From assembly GCF_007280415.1 (NCBI RefSeq), contig NZ_VKKU01000001.1, positions 806,001 to 870,000 on the forward strand: a stretch of DNA of 64,000 bases, given 5' to 3'. Shown piece after piece: positions 29,539-37,790 of this stretch. The DNA is from Sphingorhabdus contaminans (GTDB lineage Bacteria; Pseudomonadota; Alphaproteobacteria; Sphingomonadales; Sphingomonadaceae). Every line of letters begins with the position of its first letter. Within the stretch, counting starts at the first letter, position 1. The notes below the pieces were generated by a model. The model made no database searches and had not been told where the DNA came from. It worked only from the letters and a program-made list of their open reading frames with translations. Position numbers and translations under genes: made by a program.

Positions 29539-31182
29539 ATGACTACCCCAAAGAATGAGTTACTTTTCCTCGCGCTGGGCGGGTCGAACGAGATTGGCAT
29601 GAACGTCAATCTTTACGGCTGCCAGGGCAAATGGGTCATGGTGGATCTCGGACTGACATTCGCGAATGCCGAATATCCCGGGGTCGAATTGATCCTGCCG
29701 GATTTGGAATTTATCGAACAGCGCAAGGATGACCTGCTGGGTATCGTGCTGACCCATGGTCATGAGGATCATATCGGCGCGGTCGCCTATTTCGCCGCTG
29801 ATCTTGGCGTGCCACTCTATGCGACACCTTTTACAGCGACCCTGATACGCGGAAAGCTGGAAGAAGAAGGCATTGCCGATAGCGTCGAGCTGAACATTAT
29901 TCCGATGGAGGGGCGCTTTGATCTGGGGCCATTCGGTTTCCAGCTCGTGACGCTTGCCCACTCTATTCTTGAAATGAGCGCCTGCCTTATCTCAACCCCC
30001 TATGGCAAGATTTTCCACACCGGTGACTGGAAGCTGGATGAACGTCCCGTAATCGGCTCACCATCTACGGCCGAGCAGTTAAAGGCTATAGGCGATGAGG
30101 GCGTGCTGGCTCTGGTGTGTGATTCCACCAACGCCTTCAATCCCGATGATAGCGGTAGCGAGGGCAGCGTGAAGGCTGACCTTCTGAAATCCGTCAAGGA
30201 AGCAAAGGGCAGGGTGCTCCTGACAACTTTCGCCTCCAATGCTGCCCGTCTGCAGACAATGGGTGAAGTCGCCCGGGAAACCGGCCGCACGCTTTGTTTT
30301 GCCGGCCGCTCGCTGCACCGGATTATCGAGGCAGCGCAGGCTAATGGCTATTTGAAAGATATGCCGAAGACGGTCGATATGGAGGCCGTAGACGGCCTTC
30401 CGCGTCATGAGGTTATGGTCGTTGCAACCGGTGGCCAGGGTGAGGCGCGGGCTGCTCTCGCACGGATTGCCGAGGGTAACCATCCGGTAAAGCTGGAGGA
30501 AGGCGATACGGTCATCTTCTCGTCAAAGCAGATCCCGGGGAACGAGATTGCAATCGGCGTCATCATGAACAAGCTTGCGGAGCGCAATATCCTGACCGTC
30601 ACCGAAAAGCAGGCGCATGTCCATGTATCTGGGCATCCCGGTCAGCCGGAGCTGGCCTTGCTGTATGACTGGATCAGACCTGACGTACTCGTGCCTGTTC
30701 ACGGTGAACGGCGGCATATGGCGGAGCAGGCGCGATTTGCTTTAGCGCACGGCGTGAAAAACGCTCTCGTTCAGTCCAATGGGGATGTGGTGCGCTTGGC
30801 ACCGGGGCAGCCGGAAATAATCGGTCAGGAACGAACAGGCCGCTTAATTCTGGATGGCGACACTATCATTTCCGCAGATGGGGCCACAATGAACGAGCGC
30901 CGCCGTTTGTCCTGGTACGGTCTGATTAGCGTTGCCTTCGCTCTCGATGAGCGTGACCATCTTCTCGGCGAGCCCCAAATCCGACTGCATGGTGTGCCCA
31001 TCGAAGAAGATCTGGAAGAATTTCTGGAAGAGGCAACGCAAGCCGCCGTAAAGGCGATTCGCGAAAATAAAGGTGATTTTGAAAAACTGAGGGAGTCAGT
31101 TCGCCTCGCCGTTCGGCGCGTTGCGACCAGTTGGACAGGCAAGAAACCAATTGTAGACGTCATGATAGTGGAAACCGCATGA
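29539..31182 (+). CDS. rnj: Ribonuclease J family protein (547 aa)
   Basis: Metallo-beta-lactamase/beta-CASP nuclease for mRNA decay and RNA 5'-end maturation. Metal motif 'THGHEDHIGA' (H73, H75, D77, H78), 'HTGDWKLDE', beta-CASP segment 'GRVLLTTFASNAARLQTMGEVARETGRTLCFAGRSLHR', and 'HVSGHPGQPEL' and 'VPVHGERRHM' in motif C. Starts 2 bp after coaX. RNase J in place of or beside RNase E is common in alphaproteobacteria. Confidence 0.94.
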   Translation: MTTPKNELLFLALGGSNEIGMNVNLYGCQGKWVMVDLGLTFANAEYPGVELILPDLEFIEQRKDDLLGIVLTHGHEDHIGAVAYFAADLGVPLYATPFTATLIRGKLEEEGIADSVELNIIPMEGRFDLGPFGFQLVTLAHSILEMSACLISTPYGKIFHTGDWKLDERPVIGSPSTAEQLKAIGDEGVLALVCDSTNAFNPDDSGSEGSVKADLLKSVKEAKGRVLLTTFASNAARLQTMGEVARETGRTLCFAGRSLHRIIEAAQANGYLKDMPKTVDMEAVDGLPRHEVMVVATGGQGEARAALARIAEGNHPVKLEEGDTVIFSSKQIPGNEIAIGVIMNKLAERNILTVTEKQAHVHVSGHPGQPELALLYDWIRPDVLVPVHGERRHMAEQARFALAHGVKNALVQSNGDVVRLAPGQPEIIGQERTGRLILDGDTIISADGATMNERRRLSWYGLISVAFALDERDHLLGEPQIRLHGVPIEEDLEEFLEEATQAAVKAIRENKGDFEKLRESVRLAVRRVATSWTGKKPIVDVMIVETA

Positions 31183-31457
31183 ACTGGACATCAATTATCG
31201 CGATTTACGTGCTGTTCTGGGTCCTTTGCGCCTTTGTCATTTTGCCCATCGGCGTAAAGACACATGAAGAACTGGGGCTAGAGAAAACGCTTGGTCAAGC
31301 CGATAGCGCGCCAGGTAACTTTCGGCCCGGAATCATCATATTGCGGACGACATTGCTGTCTGCTGCATTATTCGGACTCTATTATGTCAACTACACCCAA
31401 GGGTGGATCGACCGGCACAGCTTCGATTTTCTGGTGACGCCACCAACGTCCAATTAG
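31179..31457 (+). CDS. DUF1467 small membrane protein (92 aa)
   Basis: ATGA overlap with the RNase J stop sets the start at 31179. Two helices (about 4-25 and 55-76) with the conserved 'VLPIGVKTHEE'-like turn after helix 1 (here ILPIGVKTHEELGLE) and 'GNFRPGIIILRTTLLS' before helix 2 fit the alphaproteobacterial DUF1467 family. Function unknown. Its end overlaps the convergent coiled-coil gene by 4 bp. Confidence 0.8.
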   Translation: MNWTSIIAIYVLFWVLCAFVILPIGVKTHEELGLEKTLGQADSAPGNFRPGIIILRTTLLSAALFGLYYVNYTQGWIDRHSFDFLVTPPTSN

Positions 31458-33766
31458 TTGCGCAGACGCTCAATCGCCTGCGCCAGCGCGACGTACAATT
31501 TGCCGACGTCGGAAGAGAGCAGCGTAACGCATATTGCGTTGCCGTCCCGCGTGGACAGAAGAACCCGCATCATCGCTTCGAAATCGTGGATGTAGCGGTT
31601 TACATGCTCCCGGAATTCGGGATCCTGCGCGTAATGCGTCGCGATTGCGCGGGACTCTCCTGCATCGAGCAGGCGTACAGCACGGCGGGTGAAGACGCCG
31701 CGGTCGCCTTTCAAATAGGCGGCCCAGGCTGTGTCGGTGACTTCGTTCGACAGAATCTTTGCCACATCGATCGACGTTGAATTCAAAGATTCGGTGAGCA
31801 GGACCATGCGCCGTGCAAAGCTGTCGTCGTCGATGCCGTCGAAGCTGTTCCGGCTTTCGGCGATCCGCTTTTCGAGATTGTCGGCGAGTTCGTCCAACTC
31901 CTTCAATTGGTTCTTTAACTGCGCAGTAGAATTTTCGGACAGGCTGATATTCCGTTCGATCGCATTCTGGACCTGTTCGTTCATTGCCTTTAGCTGGTTC
32001 TCGACGGCACCTTCCAAGGCCAGCCGGTTCTGGTCGGCAAGCCGGTCTGCAACATGCGTCAATTCGTCCTCAACAATTTTCCGGCTGTCCTGAACGGCGC
32101 CTTCGGTAACTTCACGAACACGCAAAAGGGACGATACAAGCGCGCCTTCGGTCACGTGCGTAATTGATTCAATCAATGCGCGGGTTTCATTCAAAGTTGC
32201 GGACAAGGCATCGGCCTGCTCATGGCGCGCGGCGAAATGTTCGTCGCTATCCGTCATGATCTTGTCGATCTTGGCGCTTTGCTCGTCAATCAACGCGCTA
32301 AGCGACGACGCAACCTTCAGCAATTCGGCGCTTTGTGCGTTCAGGTCGCGGGCATTCACGGTCGCAGCCGATAGCTGTTGTGCTGTGCCCGAAATCTGTG
32401 AGTCGATCTGGCCAATGGATGCCGGGATATTTTCGGCAATCTCGCCATTGATCCTGTTGAGAGCAGCCAAAAGTCCGTCCGCTTTCTCAAGCAATTGCTC
32501 TGTCCGGTTATGGCTTCCATCCAGTTCGGTGTTCACATCCTTCGCACTCACGCCCAGTGCGGACACAGCAAAGGCAAGCTTCGCTGTCTGGTCGGTTGCT
32601 GCCTTGTCTATCTCGGAAATTGTGGCAGCACTGGCGCTCAAATGGTTCTCTATGTCGGCAATGATCGACGCAATGCGGCTCTTTTCCTCCTGCGATTGCA
32701 AGGCGATTTCGCCCATGGCCTGTTTCAGAAGGCCAACATTTTCTTCAATTTTCGCCCGATTATCGGAAAGAAGCTGACTCAGCTCTGATGTCACATTGCC
32801 GACCTGCGAGGACATATTCTGGGCCGCTACGTCCAGCAGTTTCGCGGCTGCCGCTGCACGCTTCTCGGCGAGCAAGCTCGCCTCGTTCAACGAATCTGCG
32901 GTTTCACGCGAAATGCTGCCCAGTTGTTCCGACACCGCCTCGGCACGGCTTCCGACTTCGTCGATATAGGTGCGGGTCGAGGTGCCGACTTCGCCAATGC
33001 GCGCAAGACCGGCAATCAGCGACTTGATCTGCAGCTGCGCGTTGTTTCCGGCGCTGCCGATCTGGTTGGTCACATCCTTGGCTGCGCTTGTCACAACAGG
33101 CAGATGCTTGCGCAATTGCTCAAGATTGCTGGTCGCGGCATTGCTGACGGTCTCGAGCGTCTTTGCCTTTTCGTCGCTATCGATCAACGCGGCTGTCAGA
33201 ACCTGTGCAGCTTCCATTAAATGTTGCGATGATTGCTTGCCTACCGTTTCCAGTTCGCGTGCATTCTCTGCGAGAAAGCTGCGTGCCATCGATATTTCTT
33301 CGTTGACCGTGCGCATTCTGGCTTCAAGCGCTTCGCTTTCTTTGCGCAAAGACAGAGCTACATCACGAAAACGCAAGGCTTCTGCGCGAGAGGAACGCAT
33401 GGCGAGCAGCCACAATATGGCCAAAAACATCGCGGGCGTTGCCCAGATGCTGATTAATGTGATCAGATATTCGCCCTTAAGCCCGTCCTTGATGAGCGGC
33501 AGATAGGTCCAGATAAAATATCCGGTCCAGCCTAGCGTCAGCATGACGATGATGACCGGCGTTATGTAGCTTTTCCACTTGCCCGAAGTGGCAGACGAAT
33601 CCTCGTCGGTATAGTCGGACTCGGCGTAGTCAAACACTTCGGTCTCGGCCGTGAACTGTTCAACACCGGCGTCCAGATCGTGATCCCGGATATGGTTGTC
33701 CATATCCTCAACCGAGCCGTTTTCTATATGCCGTGTCAGGCCAACAATTTTCGAGCGTGCAGTCAT
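31454..33766 (-). CDS. Large two-TM coiled-coil protein (770 aa), possible polarity/scaffold factor
   Basis: Acidic cytoplasmic N-terminus (1-62), two membrane helices (about 67-90 and 100-123), then roughly 520 residues of almost unbroken heptad-patterned coiled coil rich in Ala, Gln, Ser and Glu, and a compact C-terminal domain (about 645-770, 'EVTDTAWAAYLKGDRGVFTRRAVRLLDAGES'). No enzymatic motif. The layout (two N-terminal TM helices plus a long cytosolic coiled coil) is that of Caulobacter TipN, a polarity marker, and also of chemoreceptor-like proteins, but no HAMP or MA signature is seen. I cannot claim homology. It faces away from the plus-strand HPt-like cluster and shares its upstream region. 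Confidence 0.85.
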   Translation of the reverse strand: MTARSKIVGLTRHIENGSVEDMDNHIRDHDLDAGVEQFTAETEVFDYAESDYTDEDSSATSGKWKSYITPVIIVMLTLGWTGYFIWTYLPLIKDGLKGEYLITLISIWATPAMFLAILWLLAMRSSRAEALRFRDVALSLRKESEALEARMRTVNEEISMARSFLAENARELETVGKQSSQHLMEAAQVLTAALIDSDEKAKTLETVSNAATSNLEQLRKHLPVVTSAAKDVTNQIGSAGNNAQLQIKSLIAGLARIGEVGTSTRTYIDEVGSRAEAVSEQLGSISRETADSLNEASLLAEKRAAAAAKLLDVAAQNMSSQVGNVTSELSQLLSDNRAKIEENVGLLKQAMGEIALQSQEEKSRIASIIADIENHLSASAATISEIDKAATDQTAKLAFAVSALGVSAKDVNTELDGSHNRTEQLLEKADGLLAALNRINGEIAENIPASIGQIDSQISGTAQQLSAATVNARDLNAQSAELLKVASSLSALIDEQSAKIDKIMTDSDEHFAARHEQADALSATLNETRALIESITHVTEGALVSSLLRVREVTEGAVQDSRKIVEDELTHVADRLADQNRLALEGAVENQLKAMNEQVQNAIERNISLSENSTAQLKNQLKELDELADNLEKRIAESRNSFDGIDDDSFARRMVLLTESLNSTSIDVAKILSNEVTDTAWAAYLKGDRGVFTRRAVRLLDAGESRAIATHYAQDPEFREHVNRYIHDFEAMMRVLLSTRDGNAICVTLLSSDVGKLYVALAQAIERLRN

Positions 33767-33775
33767 AGCACTTTG

Positions 33776-33790
33776 TTAACCATATTTTAT
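33776..33790. promoter_or_regulatory. CtrA-like site in a divergent promoter region
   Basis: TTAACCATATTTTAT (TTAA-N7-TTAT) lies between the divergent coiled-coil and HPt-like genes. It differs by one base from the alphaproteobacterial CtrA motif TTAA-N7-TTAA and contains the common TTAACCAT half. Position between genes that look related to polarity and phosphorelay makes it plausible. Confidence 0.35.
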
Positions 33791-33843
33791 CCACAGGGGA
33801 AACGCAAACTTAACACTAAATGGCGTATGCATGTGGAATGTCT

Positions 33844-34149
33844 ATGGATTATGGCTCTTTTGACACAGCGATAAAGGCTGCTTCGGGCGAAGATTACGCC
33901 CTGATGGCCGAATTGCGCCATTCTTTCGTCGAAAGTGCACGTCGCCAGCTAAGCTTGCTGTCCCGGTCACGTTGTGACGCCAATTGGCAGTATACAAGCT
34001 GGCGATTAAAGGGACTCGCCGCAAGTTTTGGCGCGACCCGCCTTATGGAATTGGCGGATATGGCAAGTGTAGGCGCGCCAGGAGACCCTGTGGTTATTCG
34101 CGATATTGAGGCCGCAATCCTTGAAATAGAGGCGCACGAAATCAGTTAG
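33844..34149 (+). CDS. HPt-like protein lacking the phospho-acceptor histidine (101 aa)
   Basis: A short all-helical protein. The segment 'YTSWRLKGLAASFGATRLMELADMA' aligns with the HPt signature 'AHxLKGxAxxxGA..L', but the histidine position is Trp53, so it cannot carry the phosphoryl group in the usual way. The N-terminus (FDTAIKAASGEDYALMAELRHSFVESARRQLSLL) matches the first HPt helices. I prefer ATG 33844, with GTGGA about 7 bases upstream, over in-frame ATGs at 33820 and 33838. It probably binds receiver or kinase partners as a non-catalytic adaptor. Confidence 0.75.
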   Translation: MDYGSFDTAIKAASGEDYALMAELRHSFVESARRQLSLLSRSRCDANWQYTSWRLKGLAASFGATRLMELADMASVGAPGDPVVIRDIEAAILEIEAHEIS

Positions 34150-34208
34150 AGACCGATTTCGGCCAATAAAAGTGTTGGAAATGAGGTAATATCGTCCATA
34201 TCGGGCGC

Positions 34209-35429
34209 ATGTTATCCGTCGAGAATGTTCAAGAACCACCTGCGGCGCTTCTCTCGGTTGTTTCGACAGCCGATGCGCCCCACTTTCCCGGCCCTGCGTC
34301 TTCGCCGCTGACGATAGCGGGACAGTCTGTTCTCGAATGGCAATTACGGGCGTTGCAAAAGTCGGGAATCACGACCTGTTTTATCGAAGTCGACAATGTT
34401 TCCGGCGCCTTGCTCAAATTGTCTGATGCGGGTGAACACTACGGGTTGAAGATCCATTTTGTGCGGACGTTGGAAGATCTTCAAAACTCTGCCGACTTAA
34501 AATCCCGTCTCGTCATTTTGGCAGAGGGGCAGTATTTCGCCGAAGATGTTGTGCATCGCCTGATAGGGGCAGGGACGCCCTGCGTCGCCACCTGTGAAAT
34601 TGGAAACGAGAGTGCCGCATTTGAACGCATAGATTTAACCCGTTGCTGGGCCGGATTTACCTTGCTGGATACAGAAAAGCTGGGCTCGATTCAGGATATT
34701 CCGGAAGGCTGGAGTATTGCATCGACCTTGCTGCGGTTTGCGATCCAGATTGGCACGCCGTTCCATCCTTTGCCGCAAACCATTATTCAAAATGCTGAAA
34801 TAGCAAAGATTTCGGTTCCCGCGGACGCTGCGGCGATCGGTCAGAAAAAGATGCAGGCACGGGTCGATGGCGTTAAGGGGTGGATAGAACGAAATATATT
34901 CGGCGCAATCGCGGAACGCCTCGCCCCGGTGGCTTGGTCGCATGAAGGCCATGCGAAATATGCGCAACTGCCGCCGGCGCTGGCCCTTATTCTGAGCCTC
35001 GCTTTAACAGCGATGAACCAACCCATCTTTGCGTTGTTGTTCCTTTTTCTCGGAATGATGTCCAACCAGATCCAGGCATTAATTGATGTGAAGTCGCCTG
35101 CACGCCGCAGCCGGGCGCATGTTGCGATTTTCTGGGTTATTTCAGCGATATCGGTCCTGTACATTGCTATTGACCAGTCCGATGTTGCCTCAAATACGGT
35201 GGAGTTCACCGTCATCATGCTGGCATTGGTGGCATTGGCCTCCAAAATTCCCGCGACGCGCTGGACATCGAACTTATTATGCTCGCCCGCATTGCTTGTT
35301 CTCGCGTTGTGCGCTTCTGCCTATTTTTCGGGTTATGCATTCGGCCTAAAAATTATTGTTTTTGCGCAACTTGCGCTTCTTCTGACGGAACAGTATCTTG
35401 CCAGGCGCGGGGTTGGTGCTCAGAAATAG
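34209..35429 (+). CDS. Degenerate nucleotidyltransferase plus membrane domain protein (406 aa)
   Basis: Residues 13-200 look like a sugar-nucleotidyltransferase fold ('PLTIAGQSVLEWQLRALQKSGI', then beta strands), but the Gly-rich nucleotide loop and the catalytic Asp are not recognisable ('VVSTADAPHFPGPASS', 'VILAEGQYF'). Residues 219-300 recall CDP-alcohol phosphotransferases ('DGVKGWIERNIFGAIAERLAPVAW') without the DG-x2-AR-x8-G-x3-D-x3-D signature. About five membrane helices follow. The architecture resembles bifunctional IPC transferase/DIPP synthase enzymes with both active sites lost. Inner membrane; function unknown. 59 bp after the HPt-like gene. Confidence 0.7.
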   Translation: MLSVENVQEPPAALLSVVSTADAPHFPGPASSPLTIAGQSVLEWQLRALQKSGITTCFIEVDNVSGALLKLSDAGEHYGLKIHFVRTLEDLQNSADLKSRLVILAEGQYFAEDVVHRLIGAGTPCVATCEIGNESAAFERIDLTRCWAGFTLLDTEKLGSIQDIPEGWSIASTLLRFAIQIGTPFHPLPQTIIQNAEIAKISVPADAAAIGQKKMQARVDGVKGWIERNIFGAIAERLAPVAWSHEGHAKYAQLPPALALILSLALTAMNQPIFALLFLFLGMMSNQIQALIDVKSPARRSRAHVAIFWVISAISVLYIAIDQSDVASNTVEFTVIMLALVALASKIPATRWTSNLLCSPALLVLALCASAYFSGYAFGLKIIVFAQLALLLTEQYLARRGVGAQK

Positions 35430-35479
35430 CCTTAAAGCCGTGTAAACCTTTTTTTGTTAGGCTAATCGCTGTTCTCAGC

Positions 35480-36451
35480 ATGGAATTTCCGTTGGATCAC
35501 GGTGTCGACGATAATAATGTTTTGATGAAAGTCGGCGCCGAGCATGCGCACGATATCGATGCGCTGTGCACGGATATCGCTTCGGTCATTTTCCCGTCGG
35601 CCATCAACCCGCCAACCGAAGCCATGATAAGTGCGGTATCGGCAAAGCTTATCCAACTCGTTTCCGATCTTGAAGCGCGGCTTCTTTCGAAAAGAAACCC
35701 CCATTTCCCGCTAACTTGGGAAACATTGTCGAAATCGGGATTTCTGCGTGAACCCGACCTGATCGACTTTGCACTGGCGCGCGTGGCAGAAGACCGGCTT
35801 GGCTCTTGCATTGCTCAGGACAAGGTGAAGTCCGCTTCGGCCTATCTGGACCATCAGAACGGGACGCTGGCCGATGCGGCGCAGACATTGTTGGCTGCGG
35901 AAAGTCTGCACCGTAGCGGTGCTGGCAGCACCTATTTGGGGCTGACTTCCGAACTGCTGTACAAGCTAACATGGCAGATTGTTGCCGCCATCGAGATATG
36001 TGAAGGCGCCCGCCAGCCTGAGGTAATCGCGGCGGCGAAGTCCCTTTTATCCAGTTTCTGTGAAGCCGATCGCGCCCAGGATGCGGCACGGAAAATCGTC
36101 CACTTTTCCGATGATCCAACACAGACATTGGTCGGTAATCCCGAGATTTACGGGCTGCATTTGCATGTGGCGGCGTTATCGGCCGATCTTGAGCTTGACC
36201 ACGACCATATCTTGCGGCTGATCGATGCATCTTCTTCGGCACCTTATGCCGTCATGCTGGCGGCGTGCGGAGTATCCAAGACACATGCACTCAAGAATAT
36301 CTTCCTGTTTCGCGGTGATCTGATTACCCCGAGAGAAGCAGGCATTTTCGAGTCCGGATATGCAAGCATATCGCCCGATGAAGCGCTTGTCCAAATCGGT
36401 TATTGGGCATCTGCGCGGGCGCAGTTCCTTTCCGGCGGTAAACTGCCATGA
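35480..36451 (+). CDS. Helical protein of unknown function upstream of a kinase-like gene (323 aa)
   Basis: Start chosen at ATG 35480 (MEFPLDHGVDD); the frame is open further upstream but runs into the previous gene. No signal peptide or membrane helix. It is a string of amphipathic helices with Ala/Leu-rich repeats ('TLADAAQTLLAAESLHRSG', 'VIAAAKSLLSSFCEADRAQDAARKIV', 'LELDHDHILRLIDASSSAPYAVMLAACG'), loosely like the HEAT-like alphaproteobacterial DUF2336 group. I do not recognise it with certainty. Its stop overlaps the kinase-like gene by 4 bp (ATGA), so the two are co-translated and likely act together. Confidence 0.75.
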   Translation: MEFPLDHGVDDNNVLMKVGAEHAHDIDALCTDIASVIFPSAINPPTEAMISAVSAKLIQLVSDLEARLLSKRNPHFPLTWETLSKSGFLREPDLIDFALARVAEDRLGSCIAQDKVKSASAYLDHQNGTLADAAQTLLAAESLHRSGAGSTYLGLTSELLYKLTWQIVAAIEICEGARQPEVIAAAKSLLSSFCEADRAQDAARKIVHFSDDPTQTLVGNPEIYGLHLHVAALSADLELDHDHILRLIDASSSAPYAVMLAACGVSKTHALKNIFLFRGDLITPREAGIFESGYASISPDEALVQIGYWASARAQFLSGGKLP

Positions 36452-37779
36452 CCGGAACACAACTTCTCAACCCCATTTCGGGTGAAGTGGATGCCGATGG
36501 CCGTCTTGTTTCCGCCGATGATGCGCTCGCGCGGCTCCATGAACGCGCTGGCGGCCGCAAGGACGAATTGCTGGCGGTTCCGGCTATCAAAACCTTGGCG
36601 TTGCTATCGATTAAACTTCAGATGAAGCTATCACGCGCCGTTCGGGTCGCCGATGATAACGAAAATCTCGAGCTGTGGATCGAAATCGATCCAACACCCG
36701 ACAAAGCAAAATTATCAATCATCAGCTGGCGCGTCCTGCCCGATGTCAGGCGTGCGGGATATGCCGATAATCCGGTTCAAATTGCGCATGATAATGTGAT
36801 GAAATTTGACCCGGTCGGCCGTTTGGTCCGGGCCACCGGCGATGCCGCCCACGGATTGGTCCCGCCCGACTTTGGCCGGGATGGCAGAGCACTTCTTGCA
36901 ACCTTGTTTGAGGCTGGCGAGGGCTTGGATATGCTGCTTTCGTCGTTGTCTGCGCGAAAAGCGACATCGGCATGTACTTTGAAGCGGATAAGTGATGCAG
37001 GGCTTTTCCATGTCCGCGGGCGGTCTGTTGCCAATGGCTATGAACTTTTGTTCGAACGGTTGGAAACACCCGGCCATCCGGCCGAACCACCGAAAGAAAG
37101 CCCGGCTGCAGGCGCTTTGTTCGGGAAAAATCTCGCCCCTGTTTTGCGGCAACCCTTGGGCCGTATCATTGCCAATGCGGAGACAATTGGAAGTGAGTTG
37201 CAGGGGCCGATCCGCGAAAATTACGCGCTCTATGCACGCGATATCGCCAATGCGGCCCGCCATTTGTCCGCTTTGGTCGATGATCTGGGCGATCTGGAAG
37301 CTGTGGAACGTCCTGACTTCAAGGCGGCAAGGGACAATATCGAACTGGGCGATGTTGCGAGGCGCGTAGCGGGCCTTCTTGCGTTGAAAGCGGCCGACCA
37401 CCGCATAACGGTTCATACGCCTTCCGAGGACATATTGGTGCCCGCCGTGGCGGAGTTTCGCCGCACCCTCCAGATAATTCTAAACCTGGTCAACAATGCC
37501 ATCCGCTACTCACCCGACGGCACGCATATTTTTATAGATATCGCGACAGTCGATTCCGAAGCCGTCATTACGGTGCGGGACCAGGGGAAGGGCATTGACC
37601 CTGCAGACCAGGAAAAGATTTTTGAAAAGTTCGAACGTCTTGGACGTTCAGGCGATGGAGGTAGCGGCCTTGGCCTTTACATTTCCCGCCGTCTTGCCCG
37701 TGCTATGGGCGGAGAGTTACACGTCGAAAACGCGGAAGACGGAGGGGCAGTTTTCACCCTCCGCCTTCCCAATAACTGA
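36448..37779 (+). CDS. Histidine-kinase-like protein without the H-box histidine (443 aa)
   Basis: C-terminal HATPase domain is intact: N-box 'NLVNNAIRY' (346-354), G1 'DQGKGI' (378-383), F-box 'IFEKFERLG' (391-399), G2 'GGSGLGLYISRRLA' (404-417). The preceding dimerisation helix reads 'LAPVLRQPLGRIIANAETIG'; compared with the H-box 'SHELRTPL' the histidine is Pro231. It therefore should not autophosphorylate by the standard route, like the Tyr-bearing DivL of Caulobacter. The N-terminus (1-215) is soluble, with a PAS-like part around 150-205, and no TM helix. Coupled to the helical protein upstream. Confidence 0.8.
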   Translation: MTGTQLLNPISGEVDADGRLVSADDALARLHERAGGRKDELLAVPAIKTLALLSIKLQMKLSRAVRVADDNENLELWIEIDPTPDKAKLSIISWRVLPDVRRAGYADNPVQIAHDNVMKFDPVGRLVRATGDAAHGLVPPDFGRDGRALLATLFEAGEGLDMLLSSLSARKATSACTLKRISDAGLFHVRGRSVANGYELLFERLETPGHPAEPPKESPAAGALFGKNLAPVLRQPLGRIIANAETIGSELQGPIRENYALYARDIANAARHLSALVDDLGDLEAVERPDFKAARDNIELGDVARRVAGLLALKAADHRITVHTPSEDILVPAVAEFRRTLQIILNLVNNAIRYSPDGTHIFIDIATVDSEAVITVRDQGKGIDPADQEKIFEKFERLGRSGDGGSGLGLYISRRLARAMGGELHVENAEDGGAVFTLRLPNN

Positions 37780-37790
37780 ACGAGCCGCGA

